From assembly GCF_037975245.1 (NCBI RefSeq), contig NC_092571.1:3078501-3142500 (forward strand): a DNA stretch of 64,000 nt, given 5' to 3'. How positions within the stretch are numbered: the stretch's first letter is position 1; each line of letters begins with the position of its first letter. The translations under genes were made by a program, and so were the position numbers. Below are positions 24,425 to 35,977 of this stretch, piece by piece. The DNA is from Apostichopus japonicus (Eukaryota; Echinodermata; Holothuroidea; Aspidochirotida; Stichopodidae). Below the pieces are notes generated by a model. The model searched no databases. It was not told the origin of the DNA and saw only the letters and a program-made list of their open reading frames with translations.

Positions 24425-26045
24425 AGACCAACTATGGAGACTTTTCGATGAACATAAAATCCCACCATTTTTCATGTATGTAATCCTTAACTGACTCCAA
24501 TTACATTGCTGTAATTAACTTTACCAATTTCGGACGTTAAATACGTGAAAAATGGGACGAAAAGTCAGCTTCTATTTCAGACATTCCTGAAACATTCCTA
24601 AGACATCAGGTGACCATGTGACGTCAACGTTTGTATACCTCACTCACTACTATACTTTTAGTGTGTAAAGTCGTATACTTGAGCTGCCAAAAACATCAAC
24701 GATATTACTCCTTTTTCCTCAAAATGCCACAATTCTGTATTGTTGGAGGTTGCAGTTATACCTCCTCCAACAAAAGCATCAGCTTTTTTAGATTTCCGAG
24801 TAAAAGAACCGACGTAAAACGCCACAGACTTTGGATCAATTTTTTGAGATCCACGCGGAAAGATTTTCCAGCACCCGGAGTGTCTCATGCCCATGAGTCC
24901 ACATGCATGACCCTGCTTCTGTGTATGCTGCAAATGTCTCATTCTGTGAAAATTATATACTGTCGATAGCTGTGTCGGACCATGGTCGGACATAGCTAAT
25001 GTGAAATTGACCGTAAACACGCCCTGGACGTCCTTACATGTAACATTATATCACGCAATTGACAGTAATATATTTACTGTAAGAGATGACCGTATATATA
25101 TACCGTGCCAAGGGTATAGCATTGTTAGTACATGTACGGTAGTTAGTTACAACTCTCGCCGGCGTTGGCTCACAGCATGTGTAAATAGCCATGTTAGGAT
25201 TTATCTATTTCATTTGTTGTATTCCAGTATCGTGAGTTCGTGATACATGTGTAATATTGTCAGTTCTGTTTATTCCGACATCTGCATGTTCCAAGGAGTT
25301 GAATAAAAACGGTAGTATGTAGCGATCGGACGTTTTATTTCGTTAGTGACTGTCTTGTGATTGTGGTATGTTACTGGTCAAGGCCTGTTTCAACTAGACC
25401 TAACTCTATGGAATTACACAGAGTCACGGTAGTTTTTCGCCCAGGATTGAACAAGAAACGTGGATTAGGATATTCACTGCTAAATTTGTTTATTGATAGG
25501 ATACTTTTTCTGTGTTTGTACTTTTGGATATTAAAACGAGTAAGTACTACGTAAGTATATTGTACCGTACGGACCTATTGACGCTACGCTATGTAAAAGA
25601 TGCCTCCATTTGAGTGGAAATTTTGCTAATAAAATAAGCAATTTAACTAAAATTTCTGCTTAGAATTGTCTTAAAACTTGTTGTTAACCTTCATGTGTTC
25701 TTGTTTTAAGCTAACAGCTTTTCAAACGCTCGAAATTGGAAGTCAAAAACAATACAATTGTTCGCTATCTGTGTACAAACAGTGCCTATATCAGCCTTTG
25801 ATTTTCGCGGTATACAAACTTTGACGTCACACGGTGACCAGAGGCTCCTTTGGGTCAATCTCTGTTTTCAGACATTCCAGAGGTTCATGTCACGTGACTA
25901 CCCAAAATGTCCATTTTCGTGGTCGTTTTTTGATGGGTTATAGTAGGTTTTCGAAGATTATTTTTTACACATGTTGATTATGGGTATGTAAACTCCTCAA
26001 TTAATGGAAAATCAAAAAAAAAAAAATTGCCTCCATATTTGGTCT
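24425..26045 (+). mobile_element. Kolobok-like element with THAP remnant (1621 bp)
   Basis: TTAA at 24421-24424 and 26046-26049. Ends are inverted: AGACCAACTATGGAGAC and, reversed, AGACCAAATATGGAGGC. A second inverted block lies inside (24609-24639 against 25809-25839, sharing TGTGACGTCAA and GTTTGTATACC). TTAA duplications plus a THAP-bearing ORF are characteristic of the Kolobok superfamily. Too short and disrupted for a full transposase, so non-autonomous. Confidence 0.78.
24724..24969 (+). pseudogene. THAP zinc-finger remnant of a transposase
   Basis: ATG-initiated 81-codon ORF MPQFCIVGGCSYTSSNKSIS then FFRFPSKRTDVKRHRLWINF. It has the first half of a THAP domain: the C-x4-C pair at residues 5 and 10, F-F-R-F-P and the conserved Trp. 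The distal C-x2-H pair and HF motif are missing; after APGVS the frame reads unrelated sequence. THAP domains bind DNA in Kolobok and P-type transposases. Confidence 0.65.
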
Positions 26046-26049
26046 TTAA

Positions 26050-27250
26050 AATATCTAGTATTGGCTAAAATCACATTCCCAAATGCTGACACTTTTCCAA
26101 TATTTTAGCATGCATCAGTTCCAGCATGTACAGTATTTATGACTCAATGAAAGCAGCCAAAATATTTTTGCTGATCAAAAGTAATTTAAAGGTACAAAAA
26201 TAATTTTTCCACAAACAACAGGATATCTTGAAACAAAACTTAACACCCACCCCCGCCCCCTCTTAATCCTTAAAAAAAATCATTAAAATCATTAAAACTC
26301 CTCCACACACTTTTCAAATGTGATTAAATTGATTCAAAGAACTTTATTCAGTCACTTTTGAAAAAAAAAACATAATAATACACACAATTAAACATAATAA
26401 TACACCGAAATGACAGTAAACAGAACATAATAATATAAACAGAACAAAATAATACATAGAAGACAATAATTTTAAAGAAAAAGAGACAGGAATGCCCACA
26501 AGAAGTTCTGAGCAGCTTATAAACGTGAACACCCCTTTTACAAAATACAAATTGATACGTCTAAAATATGAAACAATAAAACTAAAGAGCTCTATAGTGA
26601 AGAAACACAATGAAAAGGGATTATACTTGGTATATAGCTGTACTTGAACCGTTTTACTATTAAACTTACATTAATATCCTTTTATAATCAGCAACATCAC
26701 TTTGGTTAATTACTGATGGCATCGACATTAAAATTCCAAAACAGTAAGGTCTTTTATAGCTCTAGACAACAAGAAAAAAAACTTTTATTGCGATTAATAT
26801 TGTTCAGGAAAAAGCTGATAAATTTTAAAGCTTGAGATTTTAGCTTCTGGGACGTGATTTAAATACAAGTTTTTACTTTATTGGACAGGAAAATTGGCTG
26901 GAAGATTTTTTTCTGATCAATATGAAATTATTAGGATATCATAAATAAATCAAAAAATACTCTAACAGTGGCTGCACAGGCATAATGTGTCCCCTTGATA
27001 TAAGCTGTGTACTGATGCAAGCTCTATGACGAGGTATGAAATGCTCAGGCTATAACTTTGTCCCCCAGCATGTTTTTAATTAACTTTCATCACATAAATT
27101 CCCATCACTTCATTATATTACACTGGCTCCCGAGGGTTATTTAACAGTACATTCAGTCATCCTCTGTTACAGTACTTCCAAAGAGAACACAACTTAATGT
27201 CCTAAATTGCATTACTGTTTGCTCAATTATTGGCCAACAGGGACTTAAAA
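26050..27250. other. no gene seen
   Basis: AT-rich; simple CATAATAATACA-like repeats at 26370-26450. Confidence 0.5.
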
Positions 27251-27254
27251 ACTT

Positions 27255-27430
27255 AAAACACTGACTCTCGCCTGCAACGTCAATTCCCCAAGCGAGCTAA
27301 GTCGAGTCATTAGCGCAGAGCGTATTATACGTCACGAGCGACTCTCTGCGCACGTTATGAAATCCGCCGCTACATTGTATATGCAAACCTCGCAAGAGAG
27401 CCTTTAATTATTAGCCAAAGTCATCAAAGG
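27255..27430. promoter_or_regulatory. possible conserved regulatory island
   Basis: CpG-richer patch in AT-rich surroundings with known-type binding words close together: TACGTCAC (CRE-like), ATGCAAA (POU octamer half), TTTAATTATTAG (homeodomain-like) and two similar phrases GAGCGACTCTCTGCG / GTCATTAGCGCAGAGCG in inverse order. No ORF. An enhancer role is inference. Confidence 0.25.
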
Positions 27431-27742
27431 AGACATCATAACAAGGACATGGCAGTTTAATTGTCGTGCAGTACTTCATGGTCTCCACTCAGTGTTCAAT
27501 GAATGTAAGTACTTAGTAAAGCAATCTACGTGCTGCCAATCGTATGATCTGATAAAATGTATCCCCATTTTGAGAGGGTGTACAAGCGGCACTCGGGTAA
27601 ATGAACAGTTTAAAACTATGACATGCATGAAAGGTGCTTGTGGCCAATCCATAAGAAAATACTGTACATTGATTATGCATCATGGGAATATTACTTTCAA
27701 GCACTTTGCACCATACAGTAGTATGTAATGTCAGATGAGTAC

Positions 27743-28475
27743 ACCCCGTCCCTCACCCTACCCCGTCCCTCACCCTACCCCGTCCCTCACCCTACCCCGT
27801 CCCTCACCCTACCCCGTCCCTCACCCTACCCCGTCCCTCACCCTACCCCGTCCCTCACCCTACCCCGTCCCTCACCCTACCCCGTCCCTCACCCTACCCC
27901 GTCCCTCACCCTACCCCGTCCCTCACCCCCCTACCCCGTCCCTCACCCTACCCCGTCCCTCACCCTACCCCGTCCCTCACCCTACCCCGTCCCTCACCCT
28001 ACCCCGTCCCTCACCCTACCCCGTCCCTCACCCTACCCCGTCCCTCACCCTACCCCGTCCCTCACCCTACCCCGTCCCTCACCCTACCCCGTCCCTCACC
28101 CCCCTACCCCGTCCCTCACCCTACCCCGTCCCTCACCCTACCCCGTCCCTCACCCTACCCCGTCCCTCACCCTACCCCGTCCCTCACCCTACCCCGTCCC
28201 TCACCCTACCCCGTCCCTCACCCTACCCCGTCCCTCACCCTACCCCGTCCCTCACCCTACCCCGTCCCTCACCCTACCCCGTCCCTCACCCTACCCCGTC
28301 CCTCACCCTACCCCGTCCCTCACCCTACCCCGTCCCTCACCCTACCCCGTCCCTCACCCTACCCCGTCCCTCACCCTATCCCGTCCCTCACCCTACCCCG
28401 TCCCTCACCCTACCCCGTCCCTCACCCTACCCCGTCCCTCACCCTACCCCGTCCCTCACCCTACCCCGTCCCTCA
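27743..28475. repeat. 17-bp satellite, about 43 copies
   Basis: Unit CCCCGTCCCTCACCCTA repeats almost perfectly; two units carry three extra C and one has a C-to-T change. The minus strand has three G runs per unit. Because 17 is not a multiple of three, every frame encodes the same Pro-rich peptide, so the long ORFs here (263 and 280 codons) are artefacts. Confidence 0.97.
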
Positions 28476-28479
28476 CACA

Positions 28480-29310
28480 TACAGTACGTATATTATATAC
28501 CTTACTTGTTGGTGAATAAACCTACTTTACTTCATAACCCTTTTACCCACTTACAGTACTTCAGTGCCTTAGTCTGACCAGTGCAGTCTTATTGGTAAGA
28601 AATGTAAAAGAGGGAAGACTTGGTAAAGTTGCAGAAAACTGAACAAGAACACTTTCACAATGTTCCTTTCACATTTTAAAGTGAACTGTGGAAAAATTGC
28701 AGAGAAACTACTACCGAAAAATTCACAGAGCTGTTTTATATTTGGACCTTACTGCGTACTGTGGGTTTTGGTTAAGTTCGAAGATGAACTGAGCAACACA
28801 CTCAAAATGCAACTTTTATATTGAATATATGGAAGGGTCAAAACCAACATTAAGGTTCTTTTGCAAATTTTTAGCAATGATTAGCATCCTACACTTTGAG
28901 AGTCAATTTACTGATGATCTTTAAATGTCATTGTACAAACCGAATAAATCTAGATTAATAAAATACCTGCTTAATATTAAAACTTATCTGGGAGTTACTC
29001 TTTCTTAGTTTTAAACTTCCAAACTACTAAGAATTTAAATTTTTTAATCATTCCAATTTGAATTTGAATTTTAGAATCATGTTGTCATCATAAAATTGTC
29101 AATATACATTTATACACTATGTACAGTGCAGACTGCACCATGGTTGTTGTTTTCACCGACATACAATCAGCAATTATAACTTTGATTGATACAGTACTTA
29201 GAGCTTAGATCTACACGATGACAGATGGCTGGATCTGTTTTTGTGTTTATTAAGTATTGAACAAACTGTGCATGCATACTCTTCTGTTCAGCAATTGACA
29301 TGCTAAATGA
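28480..29310. other. no gene seen
   Basis: Plain AT-rich DNA between the 17-bp satellite and the 2.4-kb element. Confidence 0.5.
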
Positions 29311-29316
29311 AGACAG

Positions 29317-31738
29317 AATTATATGGTCAATTCCATGGTGACTCGCGTGACATTTTTACTCAAATTCCTCTCTATTTGATATCATTTAACAAATAAAGAA
29401 ATTACCTGGGAGAAAAGCATTAATGTAGCAGTGAATGTACGCCTTAATGCTTACAACAGTAGAGAAAATATATTTATACCTCAAGTATTGGGGGTGAAAT
29501 TGGCGAAAAACTAAACGTGACTCGCGTGACAGTTACTATTAGCAAAAATCAGAATGCACACACAAATGTTCGATTTCTTATGTCTTATTAAAATTTTTCC
29601 AATCACTTTTTATAATCATACCGAAGTTGAAAAATACCTCTACCTCAATTGCTATGCAACTTTGAAAAAAAGTTGTAACGCATGAAAATAACGATGAAGA
29701 TGTATTGTGACTCGCGTGACAAGAAAACGTGACTCGCGTGACAAGTTCACTTTTCGGATAGTTCTAGACCAAATGCAGTAGTGAATTGAAGGTACAGATC
29801 TTGCATAGTGAAATATAATATTCATTGGTCTAGAAAGTGTCCAAAAGGTACTTCCCTTGGGAATGTACAGATGATATTAATGTCCCCGAGTTACCTTCAT
29901 GACTGCAGACAGTAGGTAATATACTGTACGGGTAGTACAGTTGTTCAGGCAATATATTTTGTCAATTAATATTTATAACAATATTTAGTCTGTTGAAGTC
30001 ACTCATTTGAAAGTTATAGAAGAAACAGATCTATCAAAATGTGATTCAAATTACCATTCTCATTTGTCATATTTGAATAAACCAAAAGTGTAATATTTGA
30101 GAAGATACATTCGCTCATAGGATTTTGGGAATGATTGAGCAGTTAAGACCTTAAGGTTGTCAAGTCATAGCACATGGCATTGCCAGATACAAATATAGAG
30201 TATGTTTTAGTATAATACTAAAAAGTCAATGACATGTGCTAACTTTCCAAATGTGGTAATAAAATAGGCATTATATTGCGAATAAATATTCATGATTTTA
30301 AATTCTGATATTTCAAATGAAATTATGATGATTAGTTGCATTATATATGTGTGCCCATATTATTCAAGTTGCCTAATTAAAGGGGAATGGTATCTTTAAT
30401 CAGTGATTCATTCATCAAACTAGATAACATCCCTGTAATTTTCACACAGTAAATAGGTAGAAACACTATCTTGATTTGACGTGACTCGCGTGACGTGACT
30501 CGCGTGACATTCGTAAAGGGTGATTTTCTGCAAAATTTGAATATCTTCTGAAAAGGAAAATTCAGTAATCCTTTTGGTATCTATGTGAAGACTTGATATT
30601 CATTATTTTGGAGTAATACTATTGTGCAGGCAAGGAGAAAAAAAAACAAAAACAGTAAATTTTGTGACTCCGTAACAGTAAATCGAGGGTGTTTACTGTT
30701 TTCTATTTACCACTGTTGTCTAATGCCTTGATATCAAAATAAAATTGAAGCTATTAAGTGAGCACTATGCTATAGCAAATATAATTAGTCCAACACACAG
30801 TAAATAGGTAGAAACACTATCTTGAATTGACGTGACTCGCGTGACGTGACTCGCGTGACATTCATAAAGGGTGATTTTCCGCAAAATTTGAATATCTTCT
30901 GGAAAGGAAAATTCAGTAATCCTTTTGGTATCTATGTGAAGGCTTGATATTCATTATTTGGAGAAAAAATATTGTGCAGGCAAGGAGAAAAAAAACAAAA
31001 ACAGTAAATTTTGTGACTCGCGTGACAGTAAATCGAGGGTGTTTTCAATTCACCACTATTGTCTAATGCCTTGATGTAGAAAAAAAATTGAAGCTAATAA
31101 GTGAGCACTATGCTATAGCAAATATAATTAGTCCAACACACAGTAAATAGGTAGAAACACTATCTTGAATTGACGTGACTCGCGTGACGTGACTCGCGTG
31201 ACATTCATAAAGGGTGATTTTCCGCAAAATTTGAATATCTTCTGGAAAGGAAAATTCAGTAATCCTTTTGGTATCTATGTGAAGACTTGATATTCATTAT
31301 TTTGGAGTAATACTATTGTGCAGGCAAGGAGAAAAAAAACAAAAACAGTAAATTTTGTGACTCGCGTGACAGTAAATCGAGGGTGTTTTCAATTCACCAC
31401 TATTGTCTAATGCCTTGATGTAGAAAAAAAATTGAAGCTAATAAGTGAGCACTATGCTATAGCAAATATAATTAGTCCAAAAAACTGATGATACCTATGA
31501 TTACTATGTACAAATCTGCACAAAATGAAATTTCACTGTTTTTTTCATAATTTAGTTTCTACGGGAACCATTTGTTATTACCGACCCCATAATCAAACAA
31601 ATGAGGTTTTGGGGTGAAAAAAATATTTTTAGTAACTACAAGTATTCTATTTATTGGAAACTTATACAATTTTAATGTACAACGATTTTAAATTTTTTGG
31701 TATGATGTTGACCTTATCATGGAATTGACCATATAATT
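29317..31738. mobile_element. 2.4-kb inverted-terminal-repeat element rich in GTGACTCGCGTGAC
   Basis: Outer ends are exact inverted repeats around ATATGGTCAATTCCATG (29321-29337 and the reverse at 31720-31736), each bordered by AATT. Inside are about 13 copies of GTGACTCGCGTGAC and three tandem units of 343-351 bp (from 30443, 30794 and 31137). No ORF of 60 codons on either strand, so it is non-coding and non-autonomous. Superfamily unknown; AATT could be a duplication or part of the terminus. Confidence 0.7.
30443..31480. repeat. three tandem units of about 345 bp
   Basis: Units begin CACACAGTAAATAGGTAG at 30443, 30794 and 31137. Each carries paired GTGACTCGCGTGAC motifs near the start and one in the middle (the middle motif of unit 1 is mutated to GTGACTCCGTAAC). 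Ends ATATAATTAGTCCAA. Confidence 0.9.
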
Positions 31739-31744
31739 GCTACT

Positions 31745-32640
31745 AGGTCTCAAGGATTATAATAATGTTCACTTCTTGAGCTAATGGTTTTAGAGACTGT
31801 TTTAAGAAAGGCACTTCCATTTTCTGTATAGCTGTGAATATAGGTAGGAGGGAGAGGGAATGGTGATCTTATCCCACTGAGGGATGGTCTCCCACTAGTG
31901 GGTTGCCCTGTGAGAACGTATGGTCAGGCCAATGCAAAATCTGCTTAACCCACTTGCAAATATGATGTATAGGTCCTATACCACAACCAGAATTATATAA
32001 ATAAAAAAAAGGTCTTGTTATACCCAATAAACAACGTTCTAAGGCATCTATAGCAGGCCTAACAATAAATTTAGGCCTTCTGTGGAGAAATGAAAACCTA
32101 GCTTCTCAGGATCCCTAGCTACTATTTAGGACATTACTAAATGGTAGACAGTGCCATACAAACTGTTATTGGTCATTTGGTAAGTTATATCTTAGGCACG
32201 AATATTTGTGCCAAACAAATGCATAAAACCAAAGGTTCATGACCTAAGCTAATGTACTGTACATCTTCCTTGGGCCAAACGTACGCAGATATCGCAACAC
32301 AGTACAGGTATACTGCCAACTTCGATCAAAAACAAATCTGCCCAGCAAATGAAACTTTGTAACATAATTAATACTATTAATATCAATCTGGGACGTTATA
32401 AACGATGGCAATTGTAGTAAAGAATTGTTCGAACAGGTTCTGAAACTGAATAAAGAGCTTCTTGACGGGAATCACTTTTACACATCACCTCAATGGGCAA
32501 ACTTAGAGTACGAGGCTAACATAAACAACAGTCAACTTAAGCCACAGTATTGAACATAACTGTATAACTGTTCGGAAACAATAGTGCATAGGCTACAAGT
32601 GCTTCGACTTACTGCTTCACTTAGTTTTGAAGACAGTTAC
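31745..32640. other. no gene seen
   Basis: First kilobase of the large intron of the unidentified gene on the minus strand; no other exon recognised. Confidence 0.45.
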
Positions 32641-32644
32641 TCAC

Positions 32645-32732
32645 CTTTAACATCCTCTGACGGGAAATCGCTACGAAACTCCGCTTGCTCTAAACGATCA
32701 CCGATTTTAAAATATATCACCTTACTAGCCAT
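32645..32732 (-). CDS. first coding exon of an unidentified gene
   Basis: ATG in a good Kozak context (A at -3, G at +4) followed by 29 codons, MASKVIYFKIGDRLEQAEFR then SDFPSEDVK, ending phase 1 at a consensus donor, AAAG/GTGAGT. The composition is protein-like: alternating hydrophobic strand VIYFKI, then a charged segment. The next recognised exon on the same strand starts in the same phase. I do not recognise the family; an N-terminal beta-grasp or RA-like fold is a weak guess. Confidence 0.7.
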
Positions 32733-33290
32733 TTTGGTGCATAATCTATCCTTCGCAATAAAAAGAAAAGTTTATTAGATTCCACTTAGAGGTCCAGATT
32801 GAGTACGGTCTGTGCCGTAAAAGTTAACGTTGGGAAGTAAAGTGTGTTTGAACTACTCAGCTGTGTGCTATATGTACAGTGTATCGTCCGGTACGTAAGA
32901 GCGAAAAATGGCAATGCTGGATAGCATATTGGCGCGTATTGAGTGTAATTCAAAAACCTACTTTGGTCAACTTTAGGTGTTTGTCTGATAGTAAGGGTTT
33001 TTGTTAAATTAAGACAATCGATATATGGCAGGGCCAATGGGAAAACTTTGTCAACCATTTGACTTCTTAAACCATTTCTTTCTTGGCATGATTTGTTCTT
33101 TTTTTTATTAGTTGAGTTTGACTCTGGAAATACATACTAGTTTAAGCTGCAAGTGAAGAGGGTGAGCTATTACAGAAGAGAAAATAACGGTGAATTGCAA
33201 ATTTAATTGTCAAAGAAATTAAAAGGGTGGCAATTCCTCACTGAAACGGTCTGTTAGTTTAGCTTAGTGAATCCCAAGGGTTAGGACCAT
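32733..33290. other. upstream of the unidentified gene
   Basis: Should hold its 5' UTR and promoter. No clear TATA box or CpG island seen. Confidence 0.35.
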
Positions 33291-33293
33291 ATC

Positions 33294-33687
33294 CAGTGGC
33301 GGAGCGTCCATACAGTCCGGGGAGCGGATGCCCCCCCCCCCCCCCTGACGGACTCAAATGGACTGCTGGTGCCCTTTTCAGCTCTTTAGCACATTTAACT
33401 TATTCGCGATGATTGACTTTTATTGCGCTCTCATCTACCTATTGACATTTGTCATATTTTGTTGGTGTAATTTGGCGATGACACCTATTTATTCTTCGTT
33501 TATCTGCACATTAGCCAGGCCCGGAAAGGGTCATTTCCGGCGATCTAGGGAGTATCTTTATTCCCCCAAAAAATTATGTAGCCTACGCTACGCGCCAACC
33601 TGTGGTGGCACTCCGCTTAGATAGTGTCGAAAGCGCCCTGCAGACCATTCTCGCCCCTCCTGAACAATACCCCTAGCTCCGCCACTG
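33294..33687 (+). mobile_element. hAT-like MITE family 3, copy A (394 bp)
   Basis: Ends CAGTGGCGGAGC and GCTCCGCCACTG, flanked by a perfect 8-bp duplication ACCATATC. Poly-C tract near the left end. The 8-bp duplication and CAGTGG terminus are typical of hAT elements. No transposase. Confidence 0.9.
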
Positions 33688-33836
33688 ACCATATCAATGT
33701 AATAGTGAATGACCTTTTCTTTTTTCGATGAACGAGTGTACAGAGGGTTATGAGGCAGCTGGGTGTAATTAGTGCCGCACCCATTTGACGCCCAGTATAT
33801 GCGACGGAAGACAGTATACCTTATCGTAAGCTGAGG

Positions 33837-34266
33837 CAGTGGCGGAGCGTCCATACAGTCAGAGGGGTCGGATGCCCCCCCCCCCTGACGGACTCAAATG
33901 GACTGCTGGCGCCCTTTTCAGCTTTTTACCACGTTTTACTTATTCGCGATTATTGACTTTTTTGTTACGCTCTCAAATACCTATTGACATTTGTCACATT
34001 TTGTTGGTGTAATTTTCTGACAAAATGGCTATGACACCTATTTATTCTTCGTTTATCTGCAAATTAGCAAGGCCCGGAAAGGGTCATTTCCGGCGATCTA
34101 GGGAGTATCTTTACTCAAAAAGTTTATGTACGCTCCGCGCCAACCTGTGGTGGTGCTCCGCTTAGATAGTGTCCAGAGCCGTATATTTATACGGCTCTGA
34201 TAGTGTCGAAAGCGCCCCTGCAGACCATTCTCGCCCCCCTGACCAATACCCCTAGCTCCGCCACTG
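33837..34266 (+). mobile_element. hAT-like MITE family 3, copy B (430 bp)
   Basis: Same ends as copy A; flanks AGCTGAGG and GGCTGAGG form an 8-bp duplication with one mismatch. It contains a further 26-bp insertion at 34174-34199. Confidence 0.88.
34174..34199. mobile_element. 26-bp terminal-repeat-only insertion
   Basis: Arms CAGAGCCGTATA and TATACGGCTCTG are exact inverted repeats separated only by TT. On each side is ATAGTGTC (34166-34173 and 34200-34207), a perfect 8-bp direct repeat that is single in copies A, C and D of the host MITE. It therefore looks like a hAT insertion consisting only of its two terminal repeats. Confidence 0.8.
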
Positions 34267-34269
34267 GGC

Positions 34270-34815
34270 TGAGGGAGACGGGTAGAGTCACCTCCTCATT
34301 CAACATTGAATGAATTATCAACTATAGCACTTCAGATTCACCGCAAGTGTGACTTTATACGATTTACACTGAGAGGGTCTGGAAGATCTTCTAGAACTCC
34401 ACACAACAATATATCCCCTCAAACGACGTGTAAGATTTCAAAAGCAGAGGATATTCTATAGTTTGAGCGAGGTACGCGACCTTTACAGTATCTAGAGATC
34501 TGCTTCCGCACGCACTACGGTTACAGGTAGTTGTAAACATCACAGCTGTACTCTACATTGTTTTCTTTAAACGCATTGGTACAGCGCCGCCTATCCCCAA
34601 ATAAAGGCTATGGATCGAAAGTGTATTATTCCCCACACGCCCTGGATCTTCATCTGAAGGCTAAACTTGGTAGCGGAGAAGTGGTCTAACTCTTCCCCAA
34701 TGAGGCCCGTAGCCACGGGGCGGGGGGGGGGGATTCTGGGGCACCAAGAATGCTGAATTTACACAATAAACGTCACATGCTAGCAACTGAAACCAGACCA
34801 ATTTTCCGGATCGAG
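34270..34815. other. intergenic, with a G-run fragment
   Basis: A short GGGGCGGGGGGGGGG piece at 34715-34735 resembles the interior of hAT-like MITEs; no ends found. Confidence 0.4.
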
Positions 34816-34819
34816 TTAA

Positions 34820-35164
34820 AGGCATTGAAGACTCGCCGACCCAAACCGCGCTCTGAAAAAGTAAACTTTCCGTTGCTTGCAAGCGAAGTTTTCTACTTGT
34901 CGCTACAAAATGCAGACAGTAATTAAATGTGAAACCTTGTTATCTTTTATCTAGACCTGAGATGTCCATCGCTGCTATGTACACTCTGTTGTGGGTATTG
35001 ACCGTAGCTGTATGTATTGACTGTACACTAGTGTCTAATTACCGACGGTATAGCAAGCGGTGTGTGTGTATTTTCTGGGATCTAACACTTCTGTTACACC
35101 TCATTCGAAGCTAGGCCAAATTACCGGCATGAGACGTTTCATTGTGCGCGAGTCTTCACACCCT
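34820..35164 (+). mobile_element. MITE family 1, copy 3 (complete, 345 bp)
   Basis: TTAA at 34816-34819 and 35165-35168, same inverted ends as copy 2. Lies between the DIS3L2 stop and the start of the unidentified gene. Confidence 0.87.
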
Positions 35165-35169
35165 TTAAG

Positions 35170-35940
35170 GATAAAGGGCTTCGTTAACATTCAAACCGCA
35201 CAGATATTTTTCGAGTGCAAACATACAACTCAATGAAAATGCGGCGCTAGCCTATCGCTGTGATTCATTAAAAATCAGCACATTACGTAATCGATAGTGG
35301 CTACATGACTTTCCACAATTTCAAGTGGTAACATAGGCAAGGGGCGCGACCACGGACGGATTAAGCTAGTGGAAGGCCCGGGGCAAACATTATGTGGGAG
35401 GCCCCATATTTTTCATGAGCCCAGACTTCCCCTTTGAGGAATGGTGGTAAAATGGCGGGGTTAGGTGTACATTTTGCAACTTTTGGAACAATGTCGAAGA
35501 ACCTTCGACTGTTTAGATTGTACCGCATATACATGTTATATATTTATGTAGGCCTTCTATATACACCAGGAACTTATTTAATATTGTGCATCAATCCGGG
35601 TGGGGGGTGAGTGTGGGGGGTTGGGTGTTGGAGATGACAGCCAATAACGTGAGCACATGTGACTGTTTTCTGGCATGATTGAAGGTATGTGAGCACGGAG
35701 AGGGAGAGTGAGGTGCAGGGCTAAATCATAAACTTTAAGAGTAAAGAAACACAAGAACAAAAAAAGACCAACATTTTCAGGTACTATAAAGTAACTGCTC
35801 AGGTTTGCATTTAAGAAACAGCAAAGTAATGTTATAAATAGGTTGGCATTGTATCTACAAAATGATGTCATACAACTGTATGGTTATGTATCAATCAACC
35901 CATGTTGCTCTCCCACTCATAACCCACCTAAACCCACTAC

Positions 35941-35977
<37 letters not shown>

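Noticed and set aside
24658-25020. 120-codon minus ORF
   Set aside because: Complementary shadow of the THAP reading frame in the transposon.
27728-28577. Two long plus-strand ORFs (263 and 280 codons), Pro-rich repeat protein
   Set aside because: Entirely made of the 17-bp satellite; all frames give the same peptide, no splice sites or unique sequence.
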